Origin: Streptomyces spiramyceticus
GTDB taxonomy: Bacteria > Actinomycetota > Actinomycetes > Streptomycetales > Streptomycetaceae
NCBI RefSeq assembly: GCF_028807635.1
Contig: NZ_JARBAX010000001.1
Coordinates: 1,005,001-1,069,000, forward strand
Direction of reading: 5' to 3'
DNA: 64,000 nt
The notes under the pieces are model-generated. The model saw only the letters and a list, made by a program, of their open reading frames with translations. It had not been told where the DNA came from and made no database searches. The position numbers were made by a program, and so were the translations under genes. Of this stretch, positions 39,468 through 47,880 are shown in pieces. Within the stretch, counting starts at the first letter, position 1, and each line of letters opens with the position of its first letter.

Positions 39468-40796
39468 TCAGTTCTTGAAGGCCTTGGCAGCCGCGACTTC
39501 GAGCGCGGCCGCGGTGCCCTTCGGGTCGGCGGGGTCGCGCAGGAAGTCCTGGAGGATCTTCCACTCGCCCATGCCCTTGGTCCCGCCGAAGGCGGCCGGG
39601 GCCTGGTCGGACATGTCGAAGCGGACGGTGTCACCGGCGTCGATGAGGGACTTGGCGGTCCTGCGTGCCGTGTCGTCGCCGTAGGCGGCCGGGTCGACCT
39701 TCTTGTTGGGCGAGAGGAAGCCGCCCGCGCCGGCCCAGACCTCGGCCGCTTCCGGGGTGGCGAGGTAGTCCATGAGCGCCATGGCGGCCTTGCGGTTGCG
39801 GCCGTCCTTGAGCACCACCGCGGCGTCGCCGCCGCTGACCACCGGTGCCTTGCCTCCGTCGACCGCGGGGAAGGGGAAGAAGGTGGCGTCCTCGCCGATC
39901 TTCCTGCCGTGCTCCTCCTTGGCTATCGAGCCGACGAAGTCGCCCTCGTAGACCATCGCGGCCTCGGGGTCGGCGCCGAAGACCTGTCCGACGGAGCTGG
40001 GGAAGTCGGTGCTGAGCGCGCCCGAACGGCCGCCCGCGACGAGGTCCTTGCCGGAGAACAGTTCGCCCAGGGTGGTGAGTGCCTTGACGACACTGGCGTC
40101 GGTCCACGGCAGCTTGTGGGCGGCGAGTTGATCGTACTTCTCGGGGCCTGCCTGGGAGAGGTAGATGTTCTCGAACCAGTCGGTGAGCGTCCAGCCGTCC
40201 TCTCCGGCGACCGCGAAGGCGGGCAGTCCGGAATCGGCGACCGTGGCGGAGCTCTTGAGCATCTCCGCGTAGGTCTTCGGCGGCTTGACCCCGGCCTGTT
40301 CGAGGGCGTCCGGGCTGTACCAGACCGTCGACTTGTGGGCGGCCTTGAAGTAGAGGCCGTAGAAGTCGCCGTCGACGGTGCCGTAGTTCTTCCATACCGG
40401 CGCGAAGTTGTCCGTGACCGTCTGCTCGGTCTTCTTGTCGAGCGGCTGGAGCCAGCCCTTCTCGGCGAACTGCTTCAGCACGCCGACCTGAGGAACCATC
40501 ACCACGTCGGGCGCGTTGCCGCCCTCGATCTTGCTGCCGATGACGGTGGAGACGTTGTCACCGGTGGAGATGAACTCGACCTTGGCGCCGGTCTTTTCGG
40601 AGAAGGCGTCGAGCACCTTGCGGAAGTTCTTCTGTTCCGTGCCGGACCAGACACCGGCGACGGAAACCTTCTTGCCGCTGAGGCTCTCGCCGCCACCGCC
40701 CGCGGGGGTGACGTCGCCGCCGCACGCGGTCGCGCCGAATGCGAGGGCGAGTGCCGAGGAGCAGGCGGCCATGGTCCGTCGTTGCAGTCTCATCAT
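39468..40796 (-). CDS. sugar-binding lipoprotein of an alpha-glucoside ABC importer
   Basis: This 442-residue precursor begins MMRLQRRTMAACSSALALAF with a lipobox GATAC-G near residue 25. It should be anchored outside the membrane as a lipoprotein. The mature part is a type-1 solute-binding protein (KVLDAFSEKTGAKVEF, GGNAPDVVMVPQVGVLKQFA, FKAAHKSTVWYSPDALEQAG, PVVSGGDAAVVLKDGRNRKA). The neighbours are two permeases and a GH13 alpha-glucosidase, so maltose, trehalose or another alpha-glucoside is the likely ligand. GGAAGGA supports the ATG at 40796; ATG 40793 is equally possible. Confidence 0.88.
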   Translation of the reverse strand: MMRLQRRTMAACSSALALAFGATACGGDVTPAGGGGESLSGKKVSVAGVWSGTEQKNFRKVLDAFSEKTGAKVEFISTGDNVSTVIGSKIEGGNAPDVVMVPQVGVLKQFAEKGWLQPLDKKTEQTVTDNFAPVWKNYGTVDGDFYGLYFKAAHKSTVWYSPDALEQAGVKPPKTYAEMLKSSATVADSGLPAFAVAGEDGWTLTDWFENIYLSQAGPEKYDQLAAHKLPWTDASVVKALTTLGELFSGKDLVAGGRSGALSTDFPSSVGQVFGADPEAAMVYEGDFVGSIAKEEHGRKIGEDATFFPFPAVDGGKAPVVSGGDAAVVLKDGRNRKAAMALMDYLATPEAAEVWAGAGGFLSPNKKVDPAAYGDDTARRTAKSLIDAGDTVRFDMSDQAPAAFGGTKGMGEWKILQDFLRDPADPKGTAAALEVAAAKAFKN

Positions 40797-40843
40797 GGCT
40801 GTTCCTTCCGGAGAGGTTGAGCAGGAGGAATCACAGGGAGGGG

Positions 40844-42514
40844 TTACAGGGGGGCGTTGTCGCTGATCCACCAGGCCGCGGTGGACCCGGGCAGCACCCC
40901 GTTGGCACAGGGGCCACTGGCCAGCAGCGGGGTGCCGGCGACCGGAGCCGGCACAGGGGCGGTGCCGAAGTTGACCGCGCACACCAGGCCGTCGCCCCGG
41001 ACGAAGGCGAGCACGTCGGGCGGGCTCTCCAGCCAGCGCAGGCCGCCTTCCGCGAACTGGGGCAGCCCGCGCCGCAGTTGCAGACCGTCCCGGTAGAGGT
41101 GCCAGAACGAGCGGGTGTCGGCCAGCGCCCGGTCCGTGGCGTGCTCGGCGAACCACTCGGGCTGCGGCAGCCACGGCCGGGCCCCTTCGGCGCCCGAGGT
41201 GAAACCGAACGGGGAGGCGTGGCCCGACCACGGGAGCGGGACCCGGCAGCCGTCACGGATGCGCTTGCGGCTGCCCGTACGGCGGAATATGGGGTCGGTG
41301 AGCACATCGTCGGGCAGGTCCACGACCTCGGGCAGGCCCAGCTCTTCGCCCTGGTAGATGTACGCCGATCCGGGCAGCGCCATCATCAGCAGGGCGGCGG
41401 CCCTGGCGCGCGCCGAGCCGAGGCCGCTGCCCTCGGTGCCGGATTCGCCGTAGCGGGTAACGGTGCGGACCTGGTCGTGGTTGTTGAGGACCCAGGTGAC
41501 GGTGGAGCCGGTGCCCGCGATGTCCTGCATCGCGTCGGAGATGATCTTCTGGAACGCGTCGGCGTCCCAGGGGGCGCCGAGCAGGTCGAAGAAGAAGGCC
41601 TGGTGCAGCTCGTCGGGGCGTACGTACAGGGCGTGTTCGCGAGCGGTGGGTACGGAGACCTCACCGACCAGCAGCCGGTCGCGGCCGTCGCGGGCGGCGT
41701 ACTCCTCGCAGACCGAGCGCCAGTGGCGCCACACGTCGTGCACCTCGGGCTGGTTCCAGGCGAGCGGGTTGACCGAGTCGCGGGTCCGCTCGTCGGCCTC
41801 CGGGTCCGGGGAGTCGGGGAGTTCGGGGTGCTTGAAGAGCCCTGCCGCCACGTCGATGCGGAAGCCGTCGACGCCTCGGTCGAGCCAGAAGCGCAGGGCT
41901 TGGTCGAAGTGGTCGGCGACCTCGGGATTGCGCCAGTTCAGGTCGGGCTGCTCGGGGGTGAACATGTGGAGGTACCACTGACCGGGAGTGCCGTCCTCCT
42001 CCGTGATGCGGGACCAGGCGGGGCCGCCGAACATCGCGCGCCAGTTGTTGGGCGGCTCCTCGCCGTCCGAGCCCCGGCCGTCGGCGAAGTGGAAGCGGGC
42101 GCGGGCCGCACTGCCGGGCGCTGCGGCCAGCGCCTCGCGGAACCAGACGTGCTCGCTGGAGCAGTGGTTGGGGACGATGTCCAGGAGCACCTTGATGCCG
42201 AGCCGCCGGGCGGCGGTAACCAGCAGGTCGAATTCGGCGAGGTCCCCGAAGACCGGGTCGACGTCGCAGTAGTCGGCGACGTCGTAGCCGTGGTCGTGCT
42301 GCGGCGAGGGGTAGAACGGACTCAGCCAGATGCCGTCGACGCCGAGCTTCTTGAGGTACGGCAGCCCCGCCCGTACGCCGGCCAGGTCACCGATGCCGTC
42401 GCCGGTGCTGTCCAGGAAGCTGCGGACATACACCTGGTAGATCACCGCATCCCGCCACCAGTGGTGCGCGATGCGAAGGGGAAGGCCGTTGTCGGCCGGG
42501 GCAGTGAGCATCAC
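40844..42514 (-). CDS. GH13 alpha-glucosidase (oligo-1,6/AglA-like)
   Basis: This 556-residue TIM-barrel glycoside hydrolase has no signal peptide, so it is intracellular. The catalytic residues are all present: nucleophile D221 (DGFRIDVA), acid/base E285 (LLVGEVS) and D347 (LNNHDQ). QVYVRSFLDSTGDGIGDLAG near the start and DIVPNHCSSEH are standard GH13 regions. It should cleave imported maltose, isomaltose or trehalose-like sugars to glucose. It is the first gene of a leftward operon with the binding protein and permeases (48 nt to the next gene). Start is GTG 42514 or ATG 42511. Confidence 0.9.
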   Translation of the reverse strand: MMLTAPADNGLPLRIAHHWWRDAVIYQVYVRSFLDSTGDGIGDLAGVRAGLPYLKKLGVDGIWLSPFYPSPQHDHGYDVADYCDVDPVFGDLAEFDLLVTAARRLGIKVLLDIVPNHCSSEHVWFREALAAAPGSAARARFHFADGRGSDGEEPPNNWRAMFGGPAWSRITEEDGTPGQWYLHMFTPEQPDLNWRNPEVADHFDQALRFWLDRGVDGFRIDVAAGLFKHPELPDSPDPEADERTRDSVNPLAWNQPEVHDVWRHWRSVCEEYAARDGRDRLLVGEVSVPTAREHALYVRPDELHQAFFFDLLGAPWDADAFQKIISDAMQDIAGTGSTVTWVLNNHDQVRTVTRYGESGTEGSGLGSARARAAALLMMALPGSAYIYQGEELGLPEVVDLPDDVLTDPIFRRTGSRKRIRDGCRVPLPWSGHASPFGFTSGAEGARPWLPQPEWFAEHATDRALADTRSFWHLYRDGLQLRRGLPQFAEGGLRWLESPPDVLAFVRGDGLVCAVNFGTAPVPAPVAGTPLLASGPCANGVLPGSTAAWWISDNAPL

Positions 42515-42569
42515 CCGTTGACCTGTTCCTACTTGAGCGTGCGGGAGTGTCCAGAGCAGGCCTCCCGTT

Positions 42570-42579
42570 ATGCATGCAT
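42570..42579. promoter_or_regulatory. possible operator upstream of the alpha-glucosidase operon
   Basis: ATGCATGCAT, a perfect 10-bp palindrome, lies 55 nt before the alpha-glucosidase start and is flanked by direct GTTA repeats. LacI/GntR-type sugar regulators bind such palindromes. The regulator gene is not in the window. Confidence 0.3.
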
Positions 42580-42656
42580 GTTAAGTAGGCGTGTCGAGTG
42601 GGTGTCAACGAGAAGGCAGAAAGCTGCCCTTGGTTGTGCACATATGTCCCACGTTT

Positions 42657-42679
42657 CGTTAGGCCGCAGATACCTAACG
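42657..42679. promoter_or_regulatory. inverted repeat upstream of the alpha-glucosidase operon
   Basis: CGTTAGG and CCTAACG form a 7-bp inverted repeat with a 9-nt spacer, 143 nt before the operon and 21 nt after the preceding gene's stop. It could be an operator or a weak terminator; no T-run follows. Confidence 0.3.
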
Positions 42680-42699
42680 TGTAACTAGGCGGAGATTTC

Positions 42700-43977
42700 T
42701 CAGCCTCTGCGTGCGACGGCCCGGAGCTCCCCGGCCAGCCTGAGGACCGCCTGCTCCGGAGACTGGCGCAGCGCCATCGCGTCGTACGCCACCGCCTGCA
42801 CCGCCAGGCTCACCTGGTCGTAGCGCGGACTCTTGGGCCGGGGCTCGGCCGCCAGCACACTCCTGCGCAGCGTCGGCAGGAACGGGTACGCGCGCACCAG
42901 CTCGGGATCGGCGTACAGGGCGGCCCGCACCGGCGGCAGCGAGCCCTCGGTGAGCACCTTGCGCTGTACGGGTTCGCTGGTCAGGTAGGCCATCAGGGCC
43001 TTGGCAGACTCCTGGTGGCGGGAGTGCGCGTTGACGGCGAGATTGGAGCCGCCCAGCACGCTCGCACCGGGGCCGTCGGGGCCCGGCAGCGGTGTTACGC
43101 CGAACTTCCCGGCGACCTCGGAGTCCTTGCCTCCGGCGGCGGAGTAGACGTAAGGCCAGTTGCGCAGGAAGAGCAGCCGGCCGTTCTGGAACGCCTGCCG
43201 CGACTCCTCCTCCTTGAAGCGCAGCGCCTCCTGCGGAATCCAGCCGTCCCGTACTCCCCGGGCGAGGAAGCCCAGTCCGGCGCGGGCGGCGGCGGAGTCC
43301 ACGGTGACCCGCTCGCCCTCGTCACCGAGGAACGATCCACCGGCCGAGTGCACCGCCTCGGTGACATTGACGGCGAGCCCCTCGTACGGCAGGAACTGAC
43401 CGGCATATCCCCCGATTCCGTACTTCGGGGCGATCGTCGACGCCTGCCGCTCCAGGTCCGCCCAAGTGCGCGGCGGCTGTTCGCCCTCACGCTGCAGGAG
43501 GTCCTTGCGGTAGTAGAGCAACCCGGCATTCGTGACATACGGGACGGCGTACAACTGTCCGTCGAAGGTGGCGGTGTCCACCACCGGCGGCAGAAAGGCG
43601 TCGAGTGGGAAGCGGCTCCGGTCGACCGGGGCGATCCAGCCCGCGCCCGCGAACTCCGAGGTCCACGCCACGTCGATATTGAGTACGTCGAACCGGCCAC
43701 TGCCGGCCCGCAGTTCGGTGATCATCTGCGCCCGGGTCTCGTCGGCCGAGTCCGGCAGCTCGACGAGGGTGACCTTTTCGTCCGGATGTGTACGGTTCCA
43801 GCCGTCCAGCAGCGGACCGAGATAACCGGTGAGATCGCCGGCCGTGGCCAGCGTCATGGGCCCGCGCCCGTCCCCGCCGCCCGGCGGCCCTCCGGCCCGC
43901 ACACCGGCGCCGGCATAACCGGTCATGATCACGGCGGCGACCAGGAGACCCCTACCCGCGGCTCGTATCCACCGCAT
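42700..43977 (-). CDS. sugar-type solute-binding protein lacking the lipobox Cys
   Basis: This 425-residue type-1 binding protein (FDVLNIDVAWTSEFAGAGWI, VPYVTNAGLLYYRKDLLQRE, LPYEGLAVNVTEAVHSAGGS, GGSNLAVNAHSRHQESAKAL) belongs to the trehalose/maltose-binding group. GGGAGG before ATG 43977 sets the start. The N-terminus is a signal-like segment, GLLVAAVIMTGYAGAG. Where lipoproteins have L-T-G-C it reads M-T-G-Y, with tyrosine at residue 21 encoded by TAT (43915-43917). One base change would restore Cys. So it may be secreted free, or kept by an uncleaved signal anchor. No permease is adjacent; it may serve the neighbouring importer. Confidence 0.85.
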   Translation of the reverse strand: MRWIRAAGRGLLVAAVIMTGYAGAGVRAGGPPGGGDGRGPMTLATAGDLTGYLGPLLDGWNRTHPDEKVTLVELPDSADETRAQMITELRAGSGRFDVLNIDVAWTSEFAGAGWIAPVDRSRFPLDAFLPPVVDTATFDGQLYAVPYVTNAGLLYYRKDLLQREGEQPPRTWADLERQASTIAPKYGIGGYAGQFLPYEGLAVNVTEAVHSAGGSFLGDEGERVTVDSAAARAGLGFLARGVRDGWIPQEALRFKEEESRQAFQNGRLLFLRNWPYVYSAAGGKDSEVAGKFGVTPLPGPDGPGASVLGGSNLAVNAHSRHQESAKALMAYLTSEPVQRKVLTEGSLPPVRAALYADPELVRAYPFLPTLRRSVLAAEPRPKSPRYDQVSLAVQAVAYDAMALRQSPEQAVLRLAGELRAVARRG

Positions 43978-44048
43978 AGGTTCCTCCCTGTGCACCGGCG
44001 CCATTCATCCTCGAGTGACGTCAGGGGCCATGTATACCCGTTAGGCAT

Positions 44049-44088
44049 GGGCGATACTAGGGCCCGACGCATAACACCAGGGCGATAC
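44049..44088. repeat. 9-bp direct repeats in the padR promoter region
   Basis: GGGCGATAC occurs at 44049-44057 and 44080-44088, 31 bp apart (about three helical turns), each followed by GGGCC within a few bases. They lie in the gap between the divergent binding-protein and padR genes and could be regulator sites. Confidence 0.4.
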
Positions 44089-44159
44089 GGGCCACACTCC
44101 GACCACGATCCGGTCCCGCCCCCAACGAGCAGGTACGGAACGGGGAGGAGGAAGCACGC

Positions 44160-44666
44160 GTGCGCCTGCCCCTTCTCGCTCTCCTCGCCCGTGGTCCCGC
44201 CCACGGATACGAGCTCAAACAGGGGCTTGAGCAACTGCTGGGCGCCGCGTACCCTCAGCCGAACGTCGGCCAGATCTACATCACTCTCAGCCGGCTGGAG
44301 AAGTCGGGCCTGATCGAGGGCGAGGAAATCGCCCAGTCGAACCGGCCCAACAAGAAGATCTACCGGCTGACCGACGCCGGGCGGGAAGCGCTGAATGTCT
44401 GGTTCGAGGAGCCGACCGACGAGCCGCGCGTACGGGACGAGTTCTTCATGAAGCTCGCCCTCGCACCGGCGTCCGGCATGGCCGACCCGATCACTCTCAT
44501 CAACAAACAGCGGCGTCAGTACCTCAACACCCTGCGGGACCTGTCGAAGCTCGCCGCCGCCGAAGACCGGGACAACCGGATCTCCCAGCTGCTGATCGAG
44601 GGCGCGATGCTGCACCTGCAGGCCGACCTCGACTGGCTGGAACGCTGTCAGGAGGAGCTGGAATGA
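44160..44666 (+). CDS. PadR-family transcriptional regulator
   Basis: This 168-residue regulator starts at GTG 44160 with GGAGGAGGAAG upstream. The N-terminal winged helix reads ALLARGPAHGYELKQGLEQL and PNVGQIYITLSRLEKSGLIE, a clear PadR signature, followed by KKIYRLTDAGREALNVWFEE. The C-terminal helical part (YLNTLRDLSKLAAAEDRDN...) is the usual PadR dimer arm. Its stop overlaps the ABC ATPase start by 4 nt, so it most likely represses its own operon and is released by the transporter's substrate or by envelope stress. Confidence 0.9.
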   Translation: MRLPLLALLARGPAHGYELKQGLEQLLGAAYPQPNVGQIYITLSRLEKSGLIEGEEIAQSNRPNKKIYRLTDAGREALNVWFEEPTDEPRVRDEFFMKLALAPASGMADPITLINKQRRQYLNTLRDLSKLAAAEDRDNRISQLLIEGAMLHLQADLDWLERCQEELE

Positions 44667-45412
44667 GCGACGTAGCACCTCCTCCTGTCCTGTGTGCCGA
44701 AGGGCTCGTCAAGACGTACCACGGTGAAGGCGCCCCGGCCCACGCCGTGCGCGGTGTCGATCTGACCATCCGGCCGGGCGAGTTCATCGCGGTCACCGGA
44801 CCGTCGGGCGCGGGGAAGTCCACCCTGCTGCATCTCCTCGGCGGTCTCCAGCGGCCGGACAGCGGAAGCATCCGGCTGGACGGCGAGTGCGTCGACTCGT
44901 ACAGCGAGGCCCGCTGGGCGGTGCTGCGGCGCCGCCGTATCGGGGTCGTCTTCCAGTTCTTCAACCTCGTGTCGAATCTGACGGTCGCCGACAACATCGA
45001 GCTGCCCGCTCTGCTCGCCGGAAGCAACGCGCGCCAGGCCCGCGCCGAGCGCGAGAAGCTCCTTGCCGAGCTGGGCCTGGAAGGCACGGAGCGCAGGATG
45101 CCGGGCGAGCTGTCCGGTGGCGAACAGCAGCGCGTCGCCCTGGCGCGGGCCCTGGTCAACCACCCCGGTCTGCTGCTGGCCGACGAACCCGCCGGCAGCC
45201 TGGACAGCAAGGGCACCCGCGAGGTGATGCGGCTGCTGTCGCGCTTCCACCAGCGCGGCCAGGCCATTCTGCTCGTCACCCATGACCACCGGCTGGCCAG
45301 CGCGGCGGACCGGGTCATCAGCTTCTTCGACGGCCGGATCGCCGACGACGCGACGCTCGGCACGGGGGCAGGCCGCTCCGGCGTCTCAAGCGTCCTGGAA
45401 CTGAAGGACTGA
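44663..45412 (+). CDS. ABC ATPase of a MacB/FtsX-type system
   Basis: This 249-residue ATPase is of the LolD/MacB/FtsE class. It has Walker A GPSGAGKST, FQFFNLVSNLTVADNIELPA, signature ELSGGEQQRVALARAL, Walker B LLADEPAGSLDS and the H-loop LLVTHDHRL. It partners with the downstream FtsX-like permease, which starts 5 nt after its stop. Such PadR-regulated pairs export peptides or antibiotics, or move lipoproteins; the substrate here is unknown. Confidence 0.9.
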   Translation: MSDVAPPPVLCAEGLVKTYHGEGAPAHAVRGVDLTIRPGEFIAVTGPSGAGKSTLLHLLGGLQRPDSGSIRLDGECVDSYSEARWAVLRRRRIGVVFQFFNLVSNLTVADNIELPALLAGSNARQARAEREKLLAELGLEGTERRMPGELSGGEQQRVALARALVNHPGLLLADEPAGSLDSKGTREVMRLLSRFHQRGQAILLVTHDHRLASAADRVISFFDGRIADDATLGTGAGRSGVSSVLELKD

Positions 45413-45417
45413 CAGCG

Positions 45418-47682
45418 GTGCGGGCCACTCTGCGCTGGGCGCACGCCGATCTGCGCACGCATCGCGGCGAGGCGCTCTTCATCGTGCTCGCGACCGCCGG
45501 GATCATCGTCTCCCTGCTCCTGGCCGGTGCGCTGCTCAGTTACGCCGCCAACCCCTGGCAGCGCGTCTTCACGCAGTCCCGCGGCGCCCATGTATGGATC
45601 CACACCAGCCCAACCGCCGATGCGGCGGGACTGGCCCGGCTGGACGGGGTCGACGAGCTCGCCGGGCCGTACCGTACAGCCCGTACGACCGTACGGTCCC
45701 AGGGCGCGAAGGCGGCCGTCGAGCTGCGCGGCGCCACCCCGGAGCCCTCCGACGTCGGCCGCCCGCTGATCACCTCGGGGCGCTGGCTCGACCGGGCCGC
45801 ACCCGGCGGCATCGTCCTGGAGAGCAGCCTGGCCGACGCCCTGTGGGCCGGCCCCGGGGACACGCTCTCGGTGCCGGGCGCCCGCGGCTCCGTGCGTACG
45901 TTGACCGTCGTCGGCGTCGCGGACAGCGCCGAGTCCCCGTACCGTCCCGGCGACCGGCCGGGCACCGGCTGGGTACTGTCCGGCGAACCCGCCCTCGCCG
46001 GGGCGCCGGGCGACCGCCTCGGACAGGTCGTCGGATTGCGGCTCGACCAGCCCGACGACACCGACTTCGCCGTGCAGCGCGCGGTCACCGCGCTCCGCGC
46101 CGACGACGTCACCGAAGTCTCCAGCTGGCATCAGGCGCGCGCCGAGGCGCAGAGCGACAACCGGCTGCTCGGCCTTCTCCTCGGCCTTTTCGGGCTCGGC
46201 GCCCTGCTGGCCGCCGCGCTGGCGGTGACCGGTGCGATCAGCACCCGGATCCGCGGTCATCTCCGGGACATCGCCGTCCTCAAGGCCATCGGCTTCACCC
46301 CTGGGCAGGTCGTACGCATCTTCCTGGCCCAGCACCTCGCCTTCGCCCTGTCCGGAGTCGTCCTGGGGACGGTGCTCGTCGAGACCCTGGGCGCCCGGAC
46401 GCCGGGCCGGATCGGCGAAGCGGTCGGGGTGTGGCAGGACCTTCCCGGGCACACCGCCGCCCTGTTGTCCCTCCCCGCCGCCACCGTGCTGTTCATCGGT
46501 GCGGCGACCGGGCTTGCCGCGTGGCGTGCGGGGCGCGTCCCGCCCGTCCCCGCGCTGCGGGCGGCCGCCCCGGCCGGCGGCCGGATGTCGGCCGTGGCCC
46601 GAAGCGCGCTCGGGCTGAACGTCCCGCCCGCGCTGGTGCTCGGCTGGCGCAACGCGTTCCGGCGCCGGGCCCGCTCCCTGTCCTCGATCGCCCGGCTGGC
46701 CCTGCCGCTGCTCCTGATCACGGTCGCGCTGAGTGCGTGGTCCACGCTGGACAGCTTCCAGGGCGGTGAACTCACGGCGCGGGCGTCCGACGGTCTCAAG
46801 GACCAGGACGTACGGGCCGTGCTGGACGCGAGCCCCGAGGTCGCCGCAGCCCACCCGGGCGTGGAGGTCGCGGCGCTGGTCCCCGGCCAGACCGGCACGA
46901 TCGCCCTGCGCGGCCTGGGCTCGCGCACCGACCCGTACCCCTTCTCACCCGCCGAGGGCCGGGCTCCGCACGGGCCCGACGAGGCCGTGGCGGGCCAGGG
47001 GCTGCTCGATCTGCTCGACATCGAGGTCGGCGACTGGGTGCGGATGACGGTCGGAGGCCGCCCGCAGATCCTGCACATCGTCGGCCGCAGCATCGAGCCG
47101 GAGAACGCGGGCCGGGTGATCACCACCGACCTCGACACGCTCCGCGAGCGCGACCCCGCGCTGAACCCCACCTTCTACCAGCTACGACTGCGCCCCGGCG
47201 CGGACGCACGCGACCTGGACGCCCGCCTGGAAATCAGGGAAGCGACCGCTCCGGCCGCCTGGCTCACCCCGGCACGCGGGGTGGTGGTCGGCCTGATCGC
47301 AGTGCTCGCACTGATCGGACTCACCGAACTGCTCACCATGATCGGCGCGGGAGTGCGCGAGCGGGAGCGGGACCTGCCCGCGCTGAAGGCGATGGGGCTG
47401 ACCCCACGTCAGATCACGGCGATGATCGTGGCGGCCGCCGGTTTCACGGCGCTGGCGGCGGCTGTGTCCGGTACGGCGCTAGGTGTACTGGCCGGCAGCG
47501 CGCTGATCGATGCGCAGGGCCGCTCGAACGGAATCGGAGCGGGCATCGCGCGGGCGCCGGACGCGGTCGTCCTGCTGCTGGTGGTGTCGGCGGCGGTCCT
47601 GGGAGCGGTGGCGGTGGCGGCGCTACCGGCGACGCGGGCGGCCCGACGCAGGTCGGCGGACACCCTGGCCGCGGCGGTCTGA
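45418..47682 (+). CDS. FtsX-like ABC transporter permease with two FtsX units
   Basis: This 754-residue membrane protein has a first TM at residues 20-45 (LFIVLATAGIIVSLLLAGAL), then a long external domain (about 45-245). An FtsX triple-TM unit follows (LLGLLLGLFGLGALLAAALA, then HLRDIAVLKAIGFTPGQVVR). A second half repeats this layout, with ERDLPALKAMGLTPRQITAM near the end. The two ...LKAxGxTPxQ motifs are the cytoplasmic coupling helices. It is the channel for the upstream ATPase in a mechanotransmission-type system. The start is GTG 45418. Confidence 0.87.
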   Translation: MRATLRWAHADLRTHRGEALFIVLATAGIIVSLLLAGALLSYAANPWQRVFTQSRGAHVWIHTSPTADAAGLARLDGVDELAGPYRTARTTVRSQGAKAAVELRGATPEPSDVGRPLITSGRWLDRAAPGGIVLESSLADALWAGPGDTLSVPGARGSVRTLTVVGVADSAESPYRPGDRPGTGWVLSGEPALAGAPGDRLGQVVGLRLDQPDDTDFAVQRAVTALRADDVTEVSSWHQARAEAQSDNRLLGLLLGLFGLGALLAAALAVTGAISTRIRGHLRDIAVLKAIGFTPGQVVRIFLAQHLAFALSGVVLGTVLVETLGARTPGRIGEAVGVWQDLPGHTAALLSLPAATVLFIGAATGLAAWRAGRVPPVPALRAAAPAGGRMSAVARSALGLNVPPALVLGWRNAFRRRARSLSSIARLALPLLLITVALSAWSTLDSFQGGELTARASDGLKDQDVRAVLDASPEVAAAHPGVEVAALVPGQTGTIALRGLGSRTDPYPFSPAEGRAPHGPDEAVAGQGLLDLLDIEVGDWVRMTVGGRPQILHIVGRSIEPENAGRVITTDLDTLRERDPALNPTFYQLRLRPGADARDLDARLEIREATAPAAWLTPARGVVVGLIAVLALIGLTELLTMIGAGVRERERDLPALKAMGLTPRQITAMIVAAAGFTALAAAVSGTALGVLAGSALIDAQGRSNGIGAGIARAPDAVVLLLVVSAAVLGAVAVAALPATRAARRRSADTLAAAV

Positions 47683-47686
47683 GCGG

Positions 47687-47853
47687 TGCCTGCGGCGCTG
47701 TTCCCCTACCCGCCCCTTTCCCGAAACTGGGGGCAAGCCCCCAGACCCCCTGACGGGCTGAAAGATTCAGCCCCTCCGGCGTTTGAGGAGCGGGGTCTGG
47801 GGCGGAGCCCCAGCTTCGGGAAGGGGCGGGTAGGGGAAACAGCGCCGCAGGCA
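47687..47853. repeat. 167-bp giant inverted repeat, likely bidirectional terminator
   Basis: Outer arms of about 50 nt (TGCCTGCGGCGCTG then CCCCTACCCGCCCC) are repeated inverted at the other end with only small indels. Inside lie further stems: CCCAGACCCC with GGGGTCTGGG, and GGGCTGAA with TTCAGCCC. The element sits 4 nt after the permease stop and 27 nt before the end of the converging PH-domain gene. Similar G/C-rich nested hairpins recur between Streptomyces genes, as I recall. Confidence 0.8.
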
Positions 47854-47880
47854 ACCCGAACCCGCACCGCCGCCCGCACC

